From CTSoil-075 sp964292325 (GTDB lineage: Bacteria; Bacillota; Negativicutes; DSM-13327): 6,280 nucleotides of DNA. A model generated the notes under the pieces. It worked only from the letters and a program-made list of their open reading frames with translations, ran no database searches and was not told the origin of the DNA. The DNA lies in contig CAXYVG010000158.1 in assembly GCA_964292325.1 (NCBI GenBank), positions 1 to 6,280 of the forward strand, written 5' to 3'. Below, piece by piece: positions 1 to 6,076 of the stretch. The translations under genes were made by a program, and so were the position numbers. Every line of letters begins with the position of its first letter. Positions within the stretch are counted from its first letter, which is position 1.

Positions 1-54
1 GTCGTTGTACTCTTCAAATACTTTCTCTGTTCGCTTTCTGGTTTCCTTTATCAT
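1..54 (-). CDS. 5' end of an unidentified gene, probably SOS-regulated (partial)
   Basis: Eighteen codons are open from an ATG at 54 down to the left edge, reading MIKETRKRTEKVFEEYND, a charged and probably helical N-terminus. A good ribosome binding site (GGAAGG, minus strand, 67-62) lies 7 bases upstream. This favours this ATG over the in-frame ATG six codons earlier, which would overlap that site. The gene is preceded by a strong minus-strand promoter with a LexA box, so it is probably induced by DNA damage. I do not recognise the protein. In Firmicutes such promoters often drive UvrX/ImpB-type DNA polymerase operons with small accessory genes, but 18 residues cannot decide this. It is divergent from the copper operon. 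Confidence 0.55.
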   Translation of the reverse strand, partial: MIKETRKRTEKVFEEYND

Positions 55-117
55 ATTTTCACCTTCCACCATTCTGTTCGTGTTACGAATAAGGACTTCC
101 TGCAAGTTCTATACCCT

Positions 118-147
118 ATTATACGAACGTACGTTTGTTCGTGTAAA
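118..147 (-). promoter_or_regulatory. Divergent sigma-A promoter of the left-hand gene
   Basis: Read on the minus strand, a -35 TTTACA (147-142) is followed by an 18-base spacer and a perfect -10 TATAAT (123-118). The start codon at 54 is about 64 bases beyond the -10. The whole spacer is built of CGAAC/GTTCG-type repeats, which fits repression by LexA. Confidence 0.7.
124..137. promoter_or_regulatory. LexA (DinR) SOS box
   Basis: CGAACGTACGTTTG differs only at the last base from the Bacillus/Firmicute LexA consensus CGAACRNRYGTTYC, and its core AACGTACGTT is a perfect palindrome. It sits between the -35 and -10 of the minus-strand promoter, so bound LexA would block RNA polymerase. A further GTTCG (137-141) and CGAAC (149-153) flank it. 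The match is seen directly; LexA binding is inferred. Confidence 0.7.
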
Positions 148-224
148 GCGAACACGCTAAATATTTACAAATGAAGGTTAGAATCTCGTATTTCAGTGCA
201 TTGTTAGATTAGCATACTTCCTTG

Positions 225-258
225 ATACCGCGTCGCTATCGACTCGGTATATCTTTTT
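225..258 (+). terminator. Rho-independent terminator upstream of the cop promoter
   Basis: An 11-base stem (225-235 with 240-250, one C/T mismatch) closes a four-base loop CTAT and is followed by ATC and five T's (254-258). It points rightward and ends 20 bases before the cop -35 box. No plus-strand gene lies between it and the left edge. It may insulate the cop promoter from read-through, be a relic of a lost gene, or end a short untranslated transcript. Confidence 0.65.
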
Positions 259-278
259 GTAAATTCAGAAAAAAGTAG

Positions 279-307
279 TTGACAAATAATGTTTACAAGT
301 GTAAATT
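279..307 (+). promoter_or_regulatory. cop operon promoter
   Basis: A perfect -35 TTGACA (279-284) is followed by exactly 17 bases and a -10 TAAATT (302-307, four of six consensus bases). The copY start codon lies 55 bases beyond the -10. A CopY operator overlaps the spacer and the -10 box, so repressor and polymerase should exclude each other. No other comparably good promoter is seen before copY. Confidence 0.8.
292..305. promoter_or_regulatory. CopY operator (cop box) 1
   Basis: TACAAGTGTA (294-303) matches the cop box consensus TACAnnTGTA perfectly. The flanking bases extend the match to TTTACAAGTGTAAA. It covers the end of the promoter spacer and the start of the -10 box, the usual position for CopY repression in enterococci, lactococci and streptococci. 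Confidence 0.85.
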
Positions 308-320
308 ATAAGCATAGAAA

Positions 321-338
321 CGTTTACGTTTGTAAACG
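321..338. promoter_or_regulatory. CopY operator (cop box) 2
   Basis: TACGTTTGTA (325-334) differs from TACAnnTGTA at one position. It lies inside a longer perfect inverted repeat, CGTTTAC / GTAAACG (321-327 and 332-338). Its centre is 31 bases, about three helical turns, from the centre of operator 1, so two CopY dimers could sit on the same face of the DNA. It lies just downstream of the expected transcription start. Confidence 0.75.
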
Positions 339-362
339 AATAACAGGGAAGAAGGGGTAAAA

Positions 363-818
363 ATGAAGACAGGAACGTTAACTCCCCATATAACTGATGC
401 CGAATGGGAAGTCATGCGTGTTGTTTGGGCAAACCATCATGTCACGAGTAAGGAAGTTATTTCGATCCTGGAAGATAAGATGAACTGGAAGGCAACCACC
501 ATCAAAACTCTGTTGGGTCGTTTGGTTGAAAAGGGCGCGTTATCGACTGAGCAAGATGGGAAAAAGTTTATCTACACGGCACGTGTTGCTGAGGAAGTTA
601 CTGTCCGAAACTACACAGGCAATATTTTCAGCCGTATTTGCAACAAAGATATAGGACATGTGATTGGGGAAATAATCAAGGACAACGTATTGAGCTTTAA
701 TGATATCCGCTACTTGGAAGAGATTTTGGAAAAGAAAAGAACTTCCGCTGTGGAAGAGGTTAGCTGCCGATGTCTACCTAGGCAATGTCAGTGCAACCTA
801 CACCAACATGGAAAATAG
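363..818 (+). CDS. copY: Copper-responsive transcriptional repressor CopY/TcrY
   Basis: This is the dimeric repressor of the operon. In the family, the Zn(II) form binds cop boxes, and Cu(I) delivered by CopZ replaces the zinc and releases the DNA. The 151-residue protein is close to E. hirae CopY in length (about 145). Residues 1-75 form a MecI/BlaI-like winged helix: the first helix contains DAEWEVMRVVW (12-22), the recognition helix is around WKATTIKTLLGRLVEKG (42-58), and the wing ends at YTA (71-73). Residues 80-130 are helical and probably dimerise. The tail carries the diagnostic metal site CRCLPRQCQC, i.e. CxCx4CxC at Cys135, 137, 142 and 144, followed by two His. The RBS GAAGGGG (351-357) is 5 bases before the ATG. 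It is the first gene after two cop boxes, so it autoregulates the operon. It equals TcrY if this is the transferable enterococcal operon. Confidence 0.95.
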   Translation: MKTGTLTPHITDAEWEVMRVVWANHHVTSKEVISILEDKMNWKATTIKTLLGRLVEKGALSTEQDGKKFIYTARVAEEVTVRNYTGNIFSRICNKDIGHVIGEIIKDNVLSFNDIRYLEEILEKKRTSAVEEVSCRCLPRQCQCNLHQHGK

Positions 819-833
819 GGAGGAAAAGCAAAA

Positions 834-3293
834 ATGGAGAATAAAGTATTCAGTATAGACGGCATGACCTGTGCGTCCTGTGCACAAACTGTAGAGAAAG
901 CTGCTCAGAAATTACCAGGAGTAAAGACTGCGAACGTCAATCTCGCAACCGAAAAAATGAATATCCAGTTTGACAGTTCAGCATTGACGGAAGCGGACAT
1001 TCAAAAAGCAGTGGCAGATGCAGGATACACAGCCATTTCAAATACGGTTAAGAAAACATTCAATATTGAGGGTATGACATGTGCTTCATGCGCCCAGACG
1101 ATTGAAAAGGCAACTCAGAAACTACGAGGAGTAAATCTTTCCTCCGTAAATCTGACCACGGAGAAACTGGTAGTGGAGTATGATCCGGGTATGGTGAACC
1201 TTACCGATATCATAAAGGCGGTTATGGATTCAGGTTATGAGGCACATGAAGAAGTAGCAACTGCTGATACGGTAGACCAGGATAAAGAAAAGAAACAGAA
1301 AGAAATCAAGAGTCTCTGGAACAGGTTTCTAATATCCGCGCTATTTACAGCTCCGTTACTCTATATCGCAATGGGGCATTTGGTAAATGCGCCCCTTCCT
1401 GATTTCATTAACCCGATGATGAACCCGGAAGCCTTTGCTATCGTTCAACTCGTTTTGACACTCCCTGTGGTTGCGGTAAACAGTAAAATATATCGCAATG
1501 GGTTCAAGGCATTGTCTAAAGGGCACCCTAATATGGATTCGCTGATTTCTCTAGGAACTAGTGCAGCTTTCCTTTACGGGGTATTTGCAACAGTGATGAT
1601 TTTCCGTGGAGAAGTAGCCTATGCCAATGAACTGTACTATGAAACGGCAGCTGTTATTTTAGCTTTAATTGTCCTAGGGAAATATCTCGAGACCTTAACA
1701 AAAGGAAAAACTTCTGAAGCCATTAAAAAACTTATGGGATTGGCACCTAAAACCGCACTGGTGGTACGAAACGGAAAAGAGTCAGAGATTTCCATTGATG
1801 AAGTGGTGGTTGGCGACATTATCGTTGTGAGGCCAGGTGGGAAAATGCCGGTAGATGGCGTGGTTATCGAAGGATTGACGTCGGTAGATGAATCCATGCT
1901 CACAGGTGAAAGTATCCCCGTGGAAAAATCTGTGGGAGATGCTATTATTGGTGCGAGTATCAACAAAAATGGGACGATTCGGTACAAGGCGACAAAAGTG
2001 GGAAAAGACACTGCGCTGTCCCAAATTATCAAGCTAGTGGAAGATGCCCAAGGATCCAAAGCCCCTATTGCTAAGATGGCTGATATCATTTCCGGGTATT
2101 TTGTTCCGATTGTCATTGCGATTGCAATTCTTTCCGCGATAGCGTGGTACTTTGCTGGTCAAACAGGTGTATTCGCCTTGACTATAGCCATTTCGGTACT
2201 GGTGATTGCGTGCCCATGCGCGCTTGGTCTGGCTACTCCCACAGCGATTATGATCGGGACAGGAAAAGGTGCAGAGCATGGCGTGCTATTCAAGAGCGGG
2301 ACAGCGTTGGAGACGACCCATAAGCTGAACACCATTGTGTTCGACAAAACGGGTACGATAACAGAAGGGAAGCCAAAAGTAACGGATATTATCACCGCTG
2401 AAGGGATTTCCGAAACGGAATTACTGACTCTTTCTGCTTCCGCCGAAAAAGGCTCGGAGCACCCACTTGGTGAGGCAATCGTGAATAGCGCAGAAGAGAA
2501 GGGCCTAGCATTCTTGAAAACAGAAACGTTTAATGCTATTCCAGGACATGGGATTGAAGTGACAATCAATGGCCAACACCTCTTGCTCGGAAACAAGAAG
2601 CTGATGGACGAAAGGCATATTGGTCTGGGAAATTTGGCATCTGCCTCCGATGCATTAGCAAGCCAAGGTAAGACGCCTATGTACATTGCAAAGGATGGTA
2701 AAATCGCTGGAATCATTGCGGTAGCGGATACTGTAAAAGAGAGCAGCTTACGTGCCATCAAGAAGCTGCATAAGATGGGAATCGAAGTAGCCATGATCAC
2801 CGGAGACAACAAACGGACCGCTGAGGCCATCGCCAAGCAAGTGGGCATCGATCGGGTGTTGAGCGAAGTCTTACCAGAAGATAAAGCTAATGAAGTGAAG
2901 AAGTTGCAGGATGAAGGCAAAAAGGTAGGGATGGTTGGCGACGGAATCAATGACGCTCCAGCTCTTGCCCAGGCAGATGTAGGGATTGCAATCGGTTCGG
3001 GTACGGATGTAGCCATAGAATCAGCAGATGTCGTCTTAATGCGGAGTGATCTCATGGACGTACCTACTGCTGTTGAATTGAGTAAATCCACCATCCGAAA
3101 CATTAAAGAAAACCTGTTTTGGGCATTCGCGTACAACATACTTGGTATCCCCTTTGCGATGGGTGTTGTTTATGCATTTGGCGGTCCTCTGCTCAGCCCG
3201 GTCATTGCAGCAGCAGCAATGAGTTTCAGTTCCATTTCTGTTTTGTTGAATGCATTACGTTTAAAAGGATTTCAACCTTCTGTTATGAAATAA
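834..3293 (+). CDS. copA: Cu(I)-exporting P1B-1-type ATPase CopA/TcrA
   Basis: This is a membrane pump moving Cu(I) out of the cytoplasm using ATP. The 819-residue protein has two N-terminal HMA domains (about 4-70 and 74-140), each with GMTCASC (Cys13/16, Cys83/86). A charged linker and four membrane segments (about 163-181, 201-216, 236-257, 270-285) follow. The actuator motif TGES is at 357-360. The metal-site CPC is at 460-462 in the sixth segment, the phosphorylated Asp504 is in DKTGT, and the nucleotide domain has HP (543-544) and GHG (571-573). TGDN (656-659) and GDGIND (702-707) precede the last two segments, which carry YN (767-768) and MSFSS (796-800). CPC, YN and MxxSS are the Cu(I)/P1B-1 signature. 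All catalytic motifs are intact. The RBS AGGGAGG (817-823) overlaps the copY stop, so the two genes are tightly coupled. The two HMA domains are nearly identical around the metal site in protein but differ at many third codon positions. Confidence 0.96.
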   Translation: MENKVFSIDGMTCASCAQTVEKAAQKLPGVKTANVNLATEKMNIQFDSSALTEADIQKAVADAGYTAISNTVKKTFNIEGMTCASCAQTIEKATQKLRGVNLSSVNLTTEKLVVEYDPGMVNLTDIIKAVMDSGYEAHEEVATADTVDQDKEKKQKEIKSLWNRFLISALFTAPLLYIAMGHLVNAPLPDFINPMMNPEAFAIVQLVLTLPVVAVNSKIYRNGFKALSKGHPNMDSLISLGTSAAFLYGVFATVMIFRGEVAYANELYYETAAVILALIVLGKYLETLTKGKTSEAIKKLMGLAPKTALVVRNGKESEISIDEVVVGDIIVVRPGGKMPVDGVVIEGLTSVDESMLTGESIPVEKSVGDAIIGASINKNGTIRYKATKVGKDTALSQIIKLVEDAQGSKAPIAKMADIISGYFVPIVIAIAILSAIAWYFAGQTGVFALTIAISVLVIACPCALGLATPTAIMIGTGKGAEHGVLFKSGTALETTHKLNTIVFDKTGTITEGKPKVTDIITAEGISETELLTLSASAEKGSEHPLGEAIVNSAEEKGLAFLKTETFNAIPGHGIEVTINGQHLLLGNKKLMDERHIGLGNLASASDALASQGKTPMYIAKDGKIAGIIAVADTVKESSLRAIKKLHKMGIEVAMITGDNKRTAEAIAKQVGIDRVLSEVLPEDKANEVKKLQDEGKKVGMVGDGINDAPALAQADVGIAIGSGTDVAIESADVVLMRSDLMDVPTAVELSKSTIRNIKENLFWAFAYNILGIPFAMGVVYAFGGPLLSPVIAAAAMSFSSISVLLNALRLKGFQPSVMK

Positions 3294-3310
3294 AAACTGG
3301 GGATGGTAGA

Positions 3311-3562
3311 ATGAGGATGGAGTTAACTATAAGTTTATCTTGTTTCAAATGCTTAAACATAATAGCGGAAAAGACAAAAAAATTCCCTGCAGTGGAGAGC
3401 GTGTCTATTGATGAAAGCAAGAAAATTGCACTCGTTCAAGGTAATAAAACGAAGCAAGATGAGTTTCTGGGAGCATTATCCGATATTCCCTATCTTTTAA
3501 GGGAGATCAATGAAGCGGAGAATTGCGACTGTTGCACACAACCCCATTTTAGTTTTCATTAA
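3311..3562 (+). CDS. Small HMA-like cysteine-rich protein of unknown function in the cop operon
   Basis: This 83-residue protein starts at ATG 3311, 17 bases after the copA stop, with GGGGATGG (3299-3306) as RBS. The same frame is open further left, but only inside copA. The predicted order of strands and helices resembles the HMA fold: a first strand ending in CFKC (Cys11, Cys14), a helix, a VSID strand, a second helix, and a final strand around PYLLREI. This matches copZ in register, including the VESVSID segment (VESVSVD in CopZ). It lacks the usual GMxC lead-in (LSCFKC instead). It also has a tail not seen in CopZ: Cys72, Cys74 and Cys75, then His79 and His83. I infer a soluble cytoplasmic Cu(I)-binding protein, perhaps a second chaperone, a metal buffer or a partner of CopA or CopY. 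I do not recognise a named family. It may be a diverged copZ duplicate. Confidence 0.8.
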   Translation: MRMELTISLSCFKCLNIIAEKTKKFPAVESVSIDESKKIALVQGNKTKQDEFLGALSDIPYLLREINEAENCDCCTQPHFSFH

Positions 3563-3576
3563 TAGTTGACTGACGG

Positions 3577-3605
3577 TTGAAACATTTCTTTCAAAAAAGG
3601 ATAAA
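3577..3605 (+). promoter_or_regulatory. Possible weak internal promoter before copZ
   Basis: TTGAAA (3577-3582) and GATAAA (3600-3605) are 17 bases apart, each close to the sigma-A consensus, in an 83-base spacer with only 19 G or C bases. TTGAAA also forms a small inverted repeat with TTTCAA at 3589-3594. Such A/T-rich DNA yields promoter-like matches by chance, so this is tentative. No cop box is seen here, so a real promoter would give copper-independent copZ and possibly copB expression. Confidence 0.25.
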
Positions 3606-3645
3606 GAGAAATTTAATAATAAAAAAAAGAAATGAGGAAAAATTT

Positions 3646-3849
3646 ATGAAACAAGAAGTATTCGTAGAAGGCATGAAATGTGAAGGTTGCGCCAAGGGAG
3701 TAAAAGAAAAATTCGAATCCATAAAGGGAGTAGAATCAGTGTCTGTTGATTTGAAAGGCAAAAAAGCTACTATAAATACACGATCTGTTATTGATAAAGC
3801 AACATTTGTCGCAGTTTTAGAGGACACAAAGTATTCAGTAGTGGAGTAA
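3646..3849 (+). CDS. copZ: Copper chaperone CopZ/TcrZ
   Basis: This small cytoplasmic Cu(I) carrier delivers copper to CopY for induction and exchanges it with the ATPases, as shown for E. hirae CopZ. The 67-residue protein is a single HMA domain (E. hirae CopZ is about 69). Its metal motif is GMKCEGC (Cys12, Cys15), then helix, VESVSVD strand, second helix and a C-terminal TKYSVVE strand; the Tyr near the end matches the GY-type loop of the family. A basic patch KGKK (37-40) resembles the lysine-rich face E. hirae CopZ uses to contact CopY. The start is set by the RBS GAGG (3634-3637), 8 bases upstream. The frame stays open back to a TTG at 3577, but that adds 23 basic, non-HMA residues and has no RBS. 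It follows the HMA-like gene after 83 bases. Confidence 0.93.
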   Translation: MKQEVFVEGMKCEGCAKGVKEKFESIKGVESVSVDLKGKKATINTRSVIDKATFVAVLEDTKYSVVE

Positions 3850-3904
3850 GGTAGTTTAAAATTTTGTAAGTTAGGTAATTTTTTGTATTCAGATTCTATT
3901 CGGG

Positions 3905-3955
3905 GAGCCTCAGTTTTTATCCTTCATGAAGAAACAGGGAGAACAGCTGAGGCTC
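3905..3955 (+). promoter_or_regulatory. Intercistronic stem-loop between copZ and copB
   Basis: GAGCCTCAG (3905-3913) pairs perfectly with CTGAGGCTC (3947-3955), with one extra G-U and one A-U pair inside, giving 11 pairs around a 29-base loop. The loop contains a second palindrome, CTTCATGAAG (3922-3931). The stem is followed by ATTCTTTAA, a poor U-tract, so it is at best a leaky terminator. It may instead be an mRNA stabiliser or processing site adjusting copB level against copYAZ. The structure ends 17 bases before the copB RBS. The pairing is seen directly; its role is inferred. Confidence 0.6.
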
Positions 3956-3988
3956 ATTCTTTAATCGAGGTAAGAGGAGGATAAGTTT

Positions 3989-6061
3989 ATGAACAACAAG
4001 CAACAGAACGGTTCGAATAAACCAACGGACCACAGCAAGATGGATCACAGCAAGATGGATCACAGCAAGATGGATCACAGCAAGATGGATCACAGTCAAA
4101 TGGATCATGGCGCAATGGGAGGGCATGCCCACCACCATCACGGTAGCTTTAAGGATATTTTCTTGAAGTCACTCCCATTAGGAATTGCAATCTTACTCAT
4201 TACTCCTTTGATGGATATTCAGTTGCCTTTCCAAATTATCTTTCCTTATGCAGACGTTGTAGCAGCTGTATTGGCAACAATTCTATACATTTATGGCGGA
4301 AAACCATTCTACATGGGTGCGAAAGATGAGTTTAATTCAAAAGCTCCAGGCATGATGTCCTTGATTACTTTGGGAATAACGGTTTCTTATGCCTATAGTG
4401 TTTACGCAGTGGCCGCTCGATATGTGACCGGAGAACATGTTATGGACTTCTTCTTTGAGTTTGCAACGTTACTCTTAATCATGTTATTAGGACACTGGAT
4501 TGAAATGAAGGCATTGGGTGAAGCAGGGGACGCGCAAAAAGCTCTAGCAGAATTAGTGCCAAAAGACGCTCATGTTGTTTTAGAAGACGATTCGATTGAG
4601 ACTCGTCCTGTGTCTGAACTTCAGGTTGGAGATGTTATCCGTGTTCAAGCAGGAGAAAATGTTCCAGCTGATGGTATCATTATTCGCGGAGAATCCCGTG
4701 TAAACGAGGCCCTCTTAACAGGTGAATCTAAGCCAATCGAAAAGAATGTTAAAGATCAAGTCATTGGTGGATCAACAAATGGTAGTGGTGTCCTATATGT
4801 AGAAGTAACAGAAACAGGGGATAAGTCCTTTATCTCACAAGTACAAACATTAATTAGCCAAGCACAAAGCCAACCATCTCGAGCAGAGAATGTGGCTCAC
4901 AAAGTAGCTGGCTTGTTGTTCTACATTGCCGTTGTAGTAGCTTTAATCGCCCTACTAATCTGGACGATCATTGCGGACCTACCCACAGCCGTTATCTTTA
5001 CTGTGACTACGTTAGTTATTGCCTGCCCACATGCTTTGGGTCTTGCTATTCCCTTGGTAGTATCACGTAGTACTAGTTTGGGTGCAAGCCGAGGATTACT
5101 GGTTAAAAATAGAGAAGCTTTGGAATTAACTACTAAAGCGGATGTTATGGTATTGGATAAAACAGGTACTTTAACAACTGGTGAATTTAAAGTGTTGGAC
5201 GTCACTGTTTTGAGTGATAAATATTCTGAAGAAGAAATTACAGGCTTGTTGGCGGGTATAGAGGCGGGCTCCAGTCACCCGATTGCCCAATCGATTGTGA
5301 ACCACGCTGAAGCGAAAGGCATTAAGTCAGTTTCCTTTGACTCCATTGAAATCGTTTCGGGAGCAGGAATAGAAGGGGAGGCGAACGGCCACCACTATCA
5401 ATTAATCAGCCAAAAGGCATACGGAAAAGCATTGCGTATGGATATTCCGAAAGGCGCTACTTTAAGTATCCTTGTAGAAAATAATGAAGCAATCGGCGCT
5501 GTCGCATTGGGAGATGAACTGAAAGAAACCAGCAGAAACTTGATCGAGGTGCTGAAAAAATACGGAATTGAACCACTCATGGCTACTGGTGATAACGAGG
5601 AAGCTGCACAAGGAGTTGCAGAAGTTCTAGGTATTCAATACCAAGCCAATCAATCTCCGGAAGATAAGTACAAGCTGGTCGAGTCCATGAAAAACCAAAA
5701 CAAGACGGTTATCATGGTGGGAGACGGGGTCAATGACGCACCTTCCCTTGCCTTGGCAGACGTAGGTATTGCAATCGGAGCTGGAACGCAAGTAGCTTTG
5801 GATTCTGCGGATATTATCCTTACTCAGTCTGATCCAGGGGATATTGAATCCTTTATCGAGTTAGCAAACAAGACGACACGTAAAATGAAACAAAACTTGG
5901 TATGGGGAGCAGGCTACAATTTTATCGCGATTCCAATTGCTGCTGGCCTCCTTGCTCCTATCGGCATTACCTTGGGTCCGGCCTTCGGCGCCGTCCTCAT
6001 GTCCTTATCGACCGTTATTGTTGCGATCAATGCCATGCTTTTGAAATTAGACCCTAAATAA
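3989..6061 (+). CDS. copB: Copper-exporting P1B-3-type ATPase CopB/TcrB
   Basis: This second copper pump (690 residues) belongs to the CPH subgroup. E. hirae CopB exports Cu(I) and Ag(I), and TcrB gives enterococci high-level copper resistance. Instead of HMA domains it has a His/Met-rich tail: four DHSKM units (14-33), DHSQM, DHGAM and GGHAHHHHG (44-52). Membrane segments lie near 57-75, 85-102, 122-144 and 152-170. Then come TGES (244-247), CPH (346-348) in segment six, DKTGT with phosphorylated Asp390, HP (430-431), GAG (458-460), TGDN (533-536) and GDGVND (578-583). The last two segments carry YN (643-644) and MSLST (671-675). CPH with MSxST is the P1B-3 signature. All catalytic motifs are intact. 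The RBS AGAGGAGG (3973-3980) is strong, 8 bases before the ATG. It is separated from copZ by 139 bases with a stem-loop, so its dosage may differ from the earlier genes. Confidence 0.96.
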   Translation: MNNKQQNGSNKPTDHSKMDHSKMDHSKMDHSKMDHSQMDHGAMGGHAHHHHGSFKDIFLKSLPLGIAILLITPLMDIQLPFQIIFPYADVVAAVLATILYIYGGKPFYMGAKDEFNSKAPGMMSLITLGITVSYAYSVYAVAARYVTGEHVMDFFFEFATLLLIMLLGHWIEMKALGEAGDAQKALAELVPKDAHVVLEDDSIETRPVSELQVGDVIRVQAGENVPADGIIIRGESRVNEALLTGESKPIEKNVKDQVIGGSTNGSGVLYVEVTETGDKSFISQVQTLISQAQSQPSRAENVAHKVAGLLFYIAVVVALIALLIWTIIADLPTAVIFTVTTLVIACPHALGLAIPLVVSRSTSLGASRGLLVKNREALELTTKADVMVLDKTGTLTTGEFKVLDVTVLSDKYSEEEITGLLAGIEAGSSHPIAQSIVNHAEAKGIKSVSFDSIEIVSGAGIEGEANGHHYQLISQKAYGKALRMDIPKGATLSILVENNEAIGAVALGDELKETSRNLIEVLKKYGIEPLMATGDNEEAAQGVAEVLGIQYQANQSPEDKYKLVESMKNQNKTVIMVGDGVNDAPSLALADVGIAIGAGTQVALDSADIILTQSDPGDIESFIELANKTTRKMKQNLVWGAGYNFIAIPIAAGLLAPIGITLGPAFGAVLMSLSTVIVAINAMLLKLDPK
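4028..4102 (+). repeat. 15-base tandem repeat encoding DHSKM units in copB
   Basis: Four in-frame copies of a 15-base unit (GAYCACAGCAAGATG) run from 4028 to 4087. Copies 2-4 are identical and copy 1 differs only in GAC for GAT. A degenerate fifth copy encoding DHSQM (4088-4102) and a sixth, DHGAM (4103-4117), follow. Each unit adds one His and one Met, both Cu(I)/Ag(I) ligands. The near-identical units suggest recent expansion by slippage or unequal recombination, so copy number may vary between strains without changing frame. Confidence 0.92.
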
Positions 6062-6076
6062 AACGAAGCAGGAACG

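Noticed and set aside
166..175. Possible third cop box (TACAAATGAA)
   Set aside because: It keeps only one half-site and lies far upstream, beyond the terminator, with no promoter in the right place.
171..212. 13-codon frame (MKVRISYFSALLD) just before the terminator at 225
   Set aside because: It has no ribosome binding site and no recognisable sequence. It is too short to separate from chance, though its position before a terminator was noted.
1014..1310. Programmed frameshift like that producing a separate chaperone from E. coli copA
   Set aside because: No CCCAAAG or AAAAAAG slippery heptamer was found between the first HMA domain and the linker, and this operon has its own copZ.
1637..2116. 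159-codon minus-strand open frame inside copA
   Set aside because: It is antisense to the actuator domain of copA. The translation looks like a shadow, with no family motif.
2159..3139. 326-codon open frame on the minus strand inside copA
   Set aside because: It lies wholly antisense to the catalytic region of copA, whose motifs are intact. The translation is Ser/Pro/Thr-rich shadow sequence without a recognisable domain.
3119..3562. 147-codon frame containing the HMA-like gene with a long N-terminal extension
   Set aside because: The extra 64 codons overlap the last two membrane segments of copA in another frame. The RBS and spacing point to ATG 3311 as the real start.
3577..3849. 90-codon version of CopZ starting at TTG 3577
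   Set aside because: No RBS precedes the TTG, and the added 23 residues are translated spacer. A good RBS places the start at 3646, giving a normal-length CopZ.
3917..4141. Minus-strand frame with repeated AVIHL units opposite the copB tail
   Set aside because: The repetition simply mirrors the 15-base direct repeat of copB. No independent evidence supports a gene.
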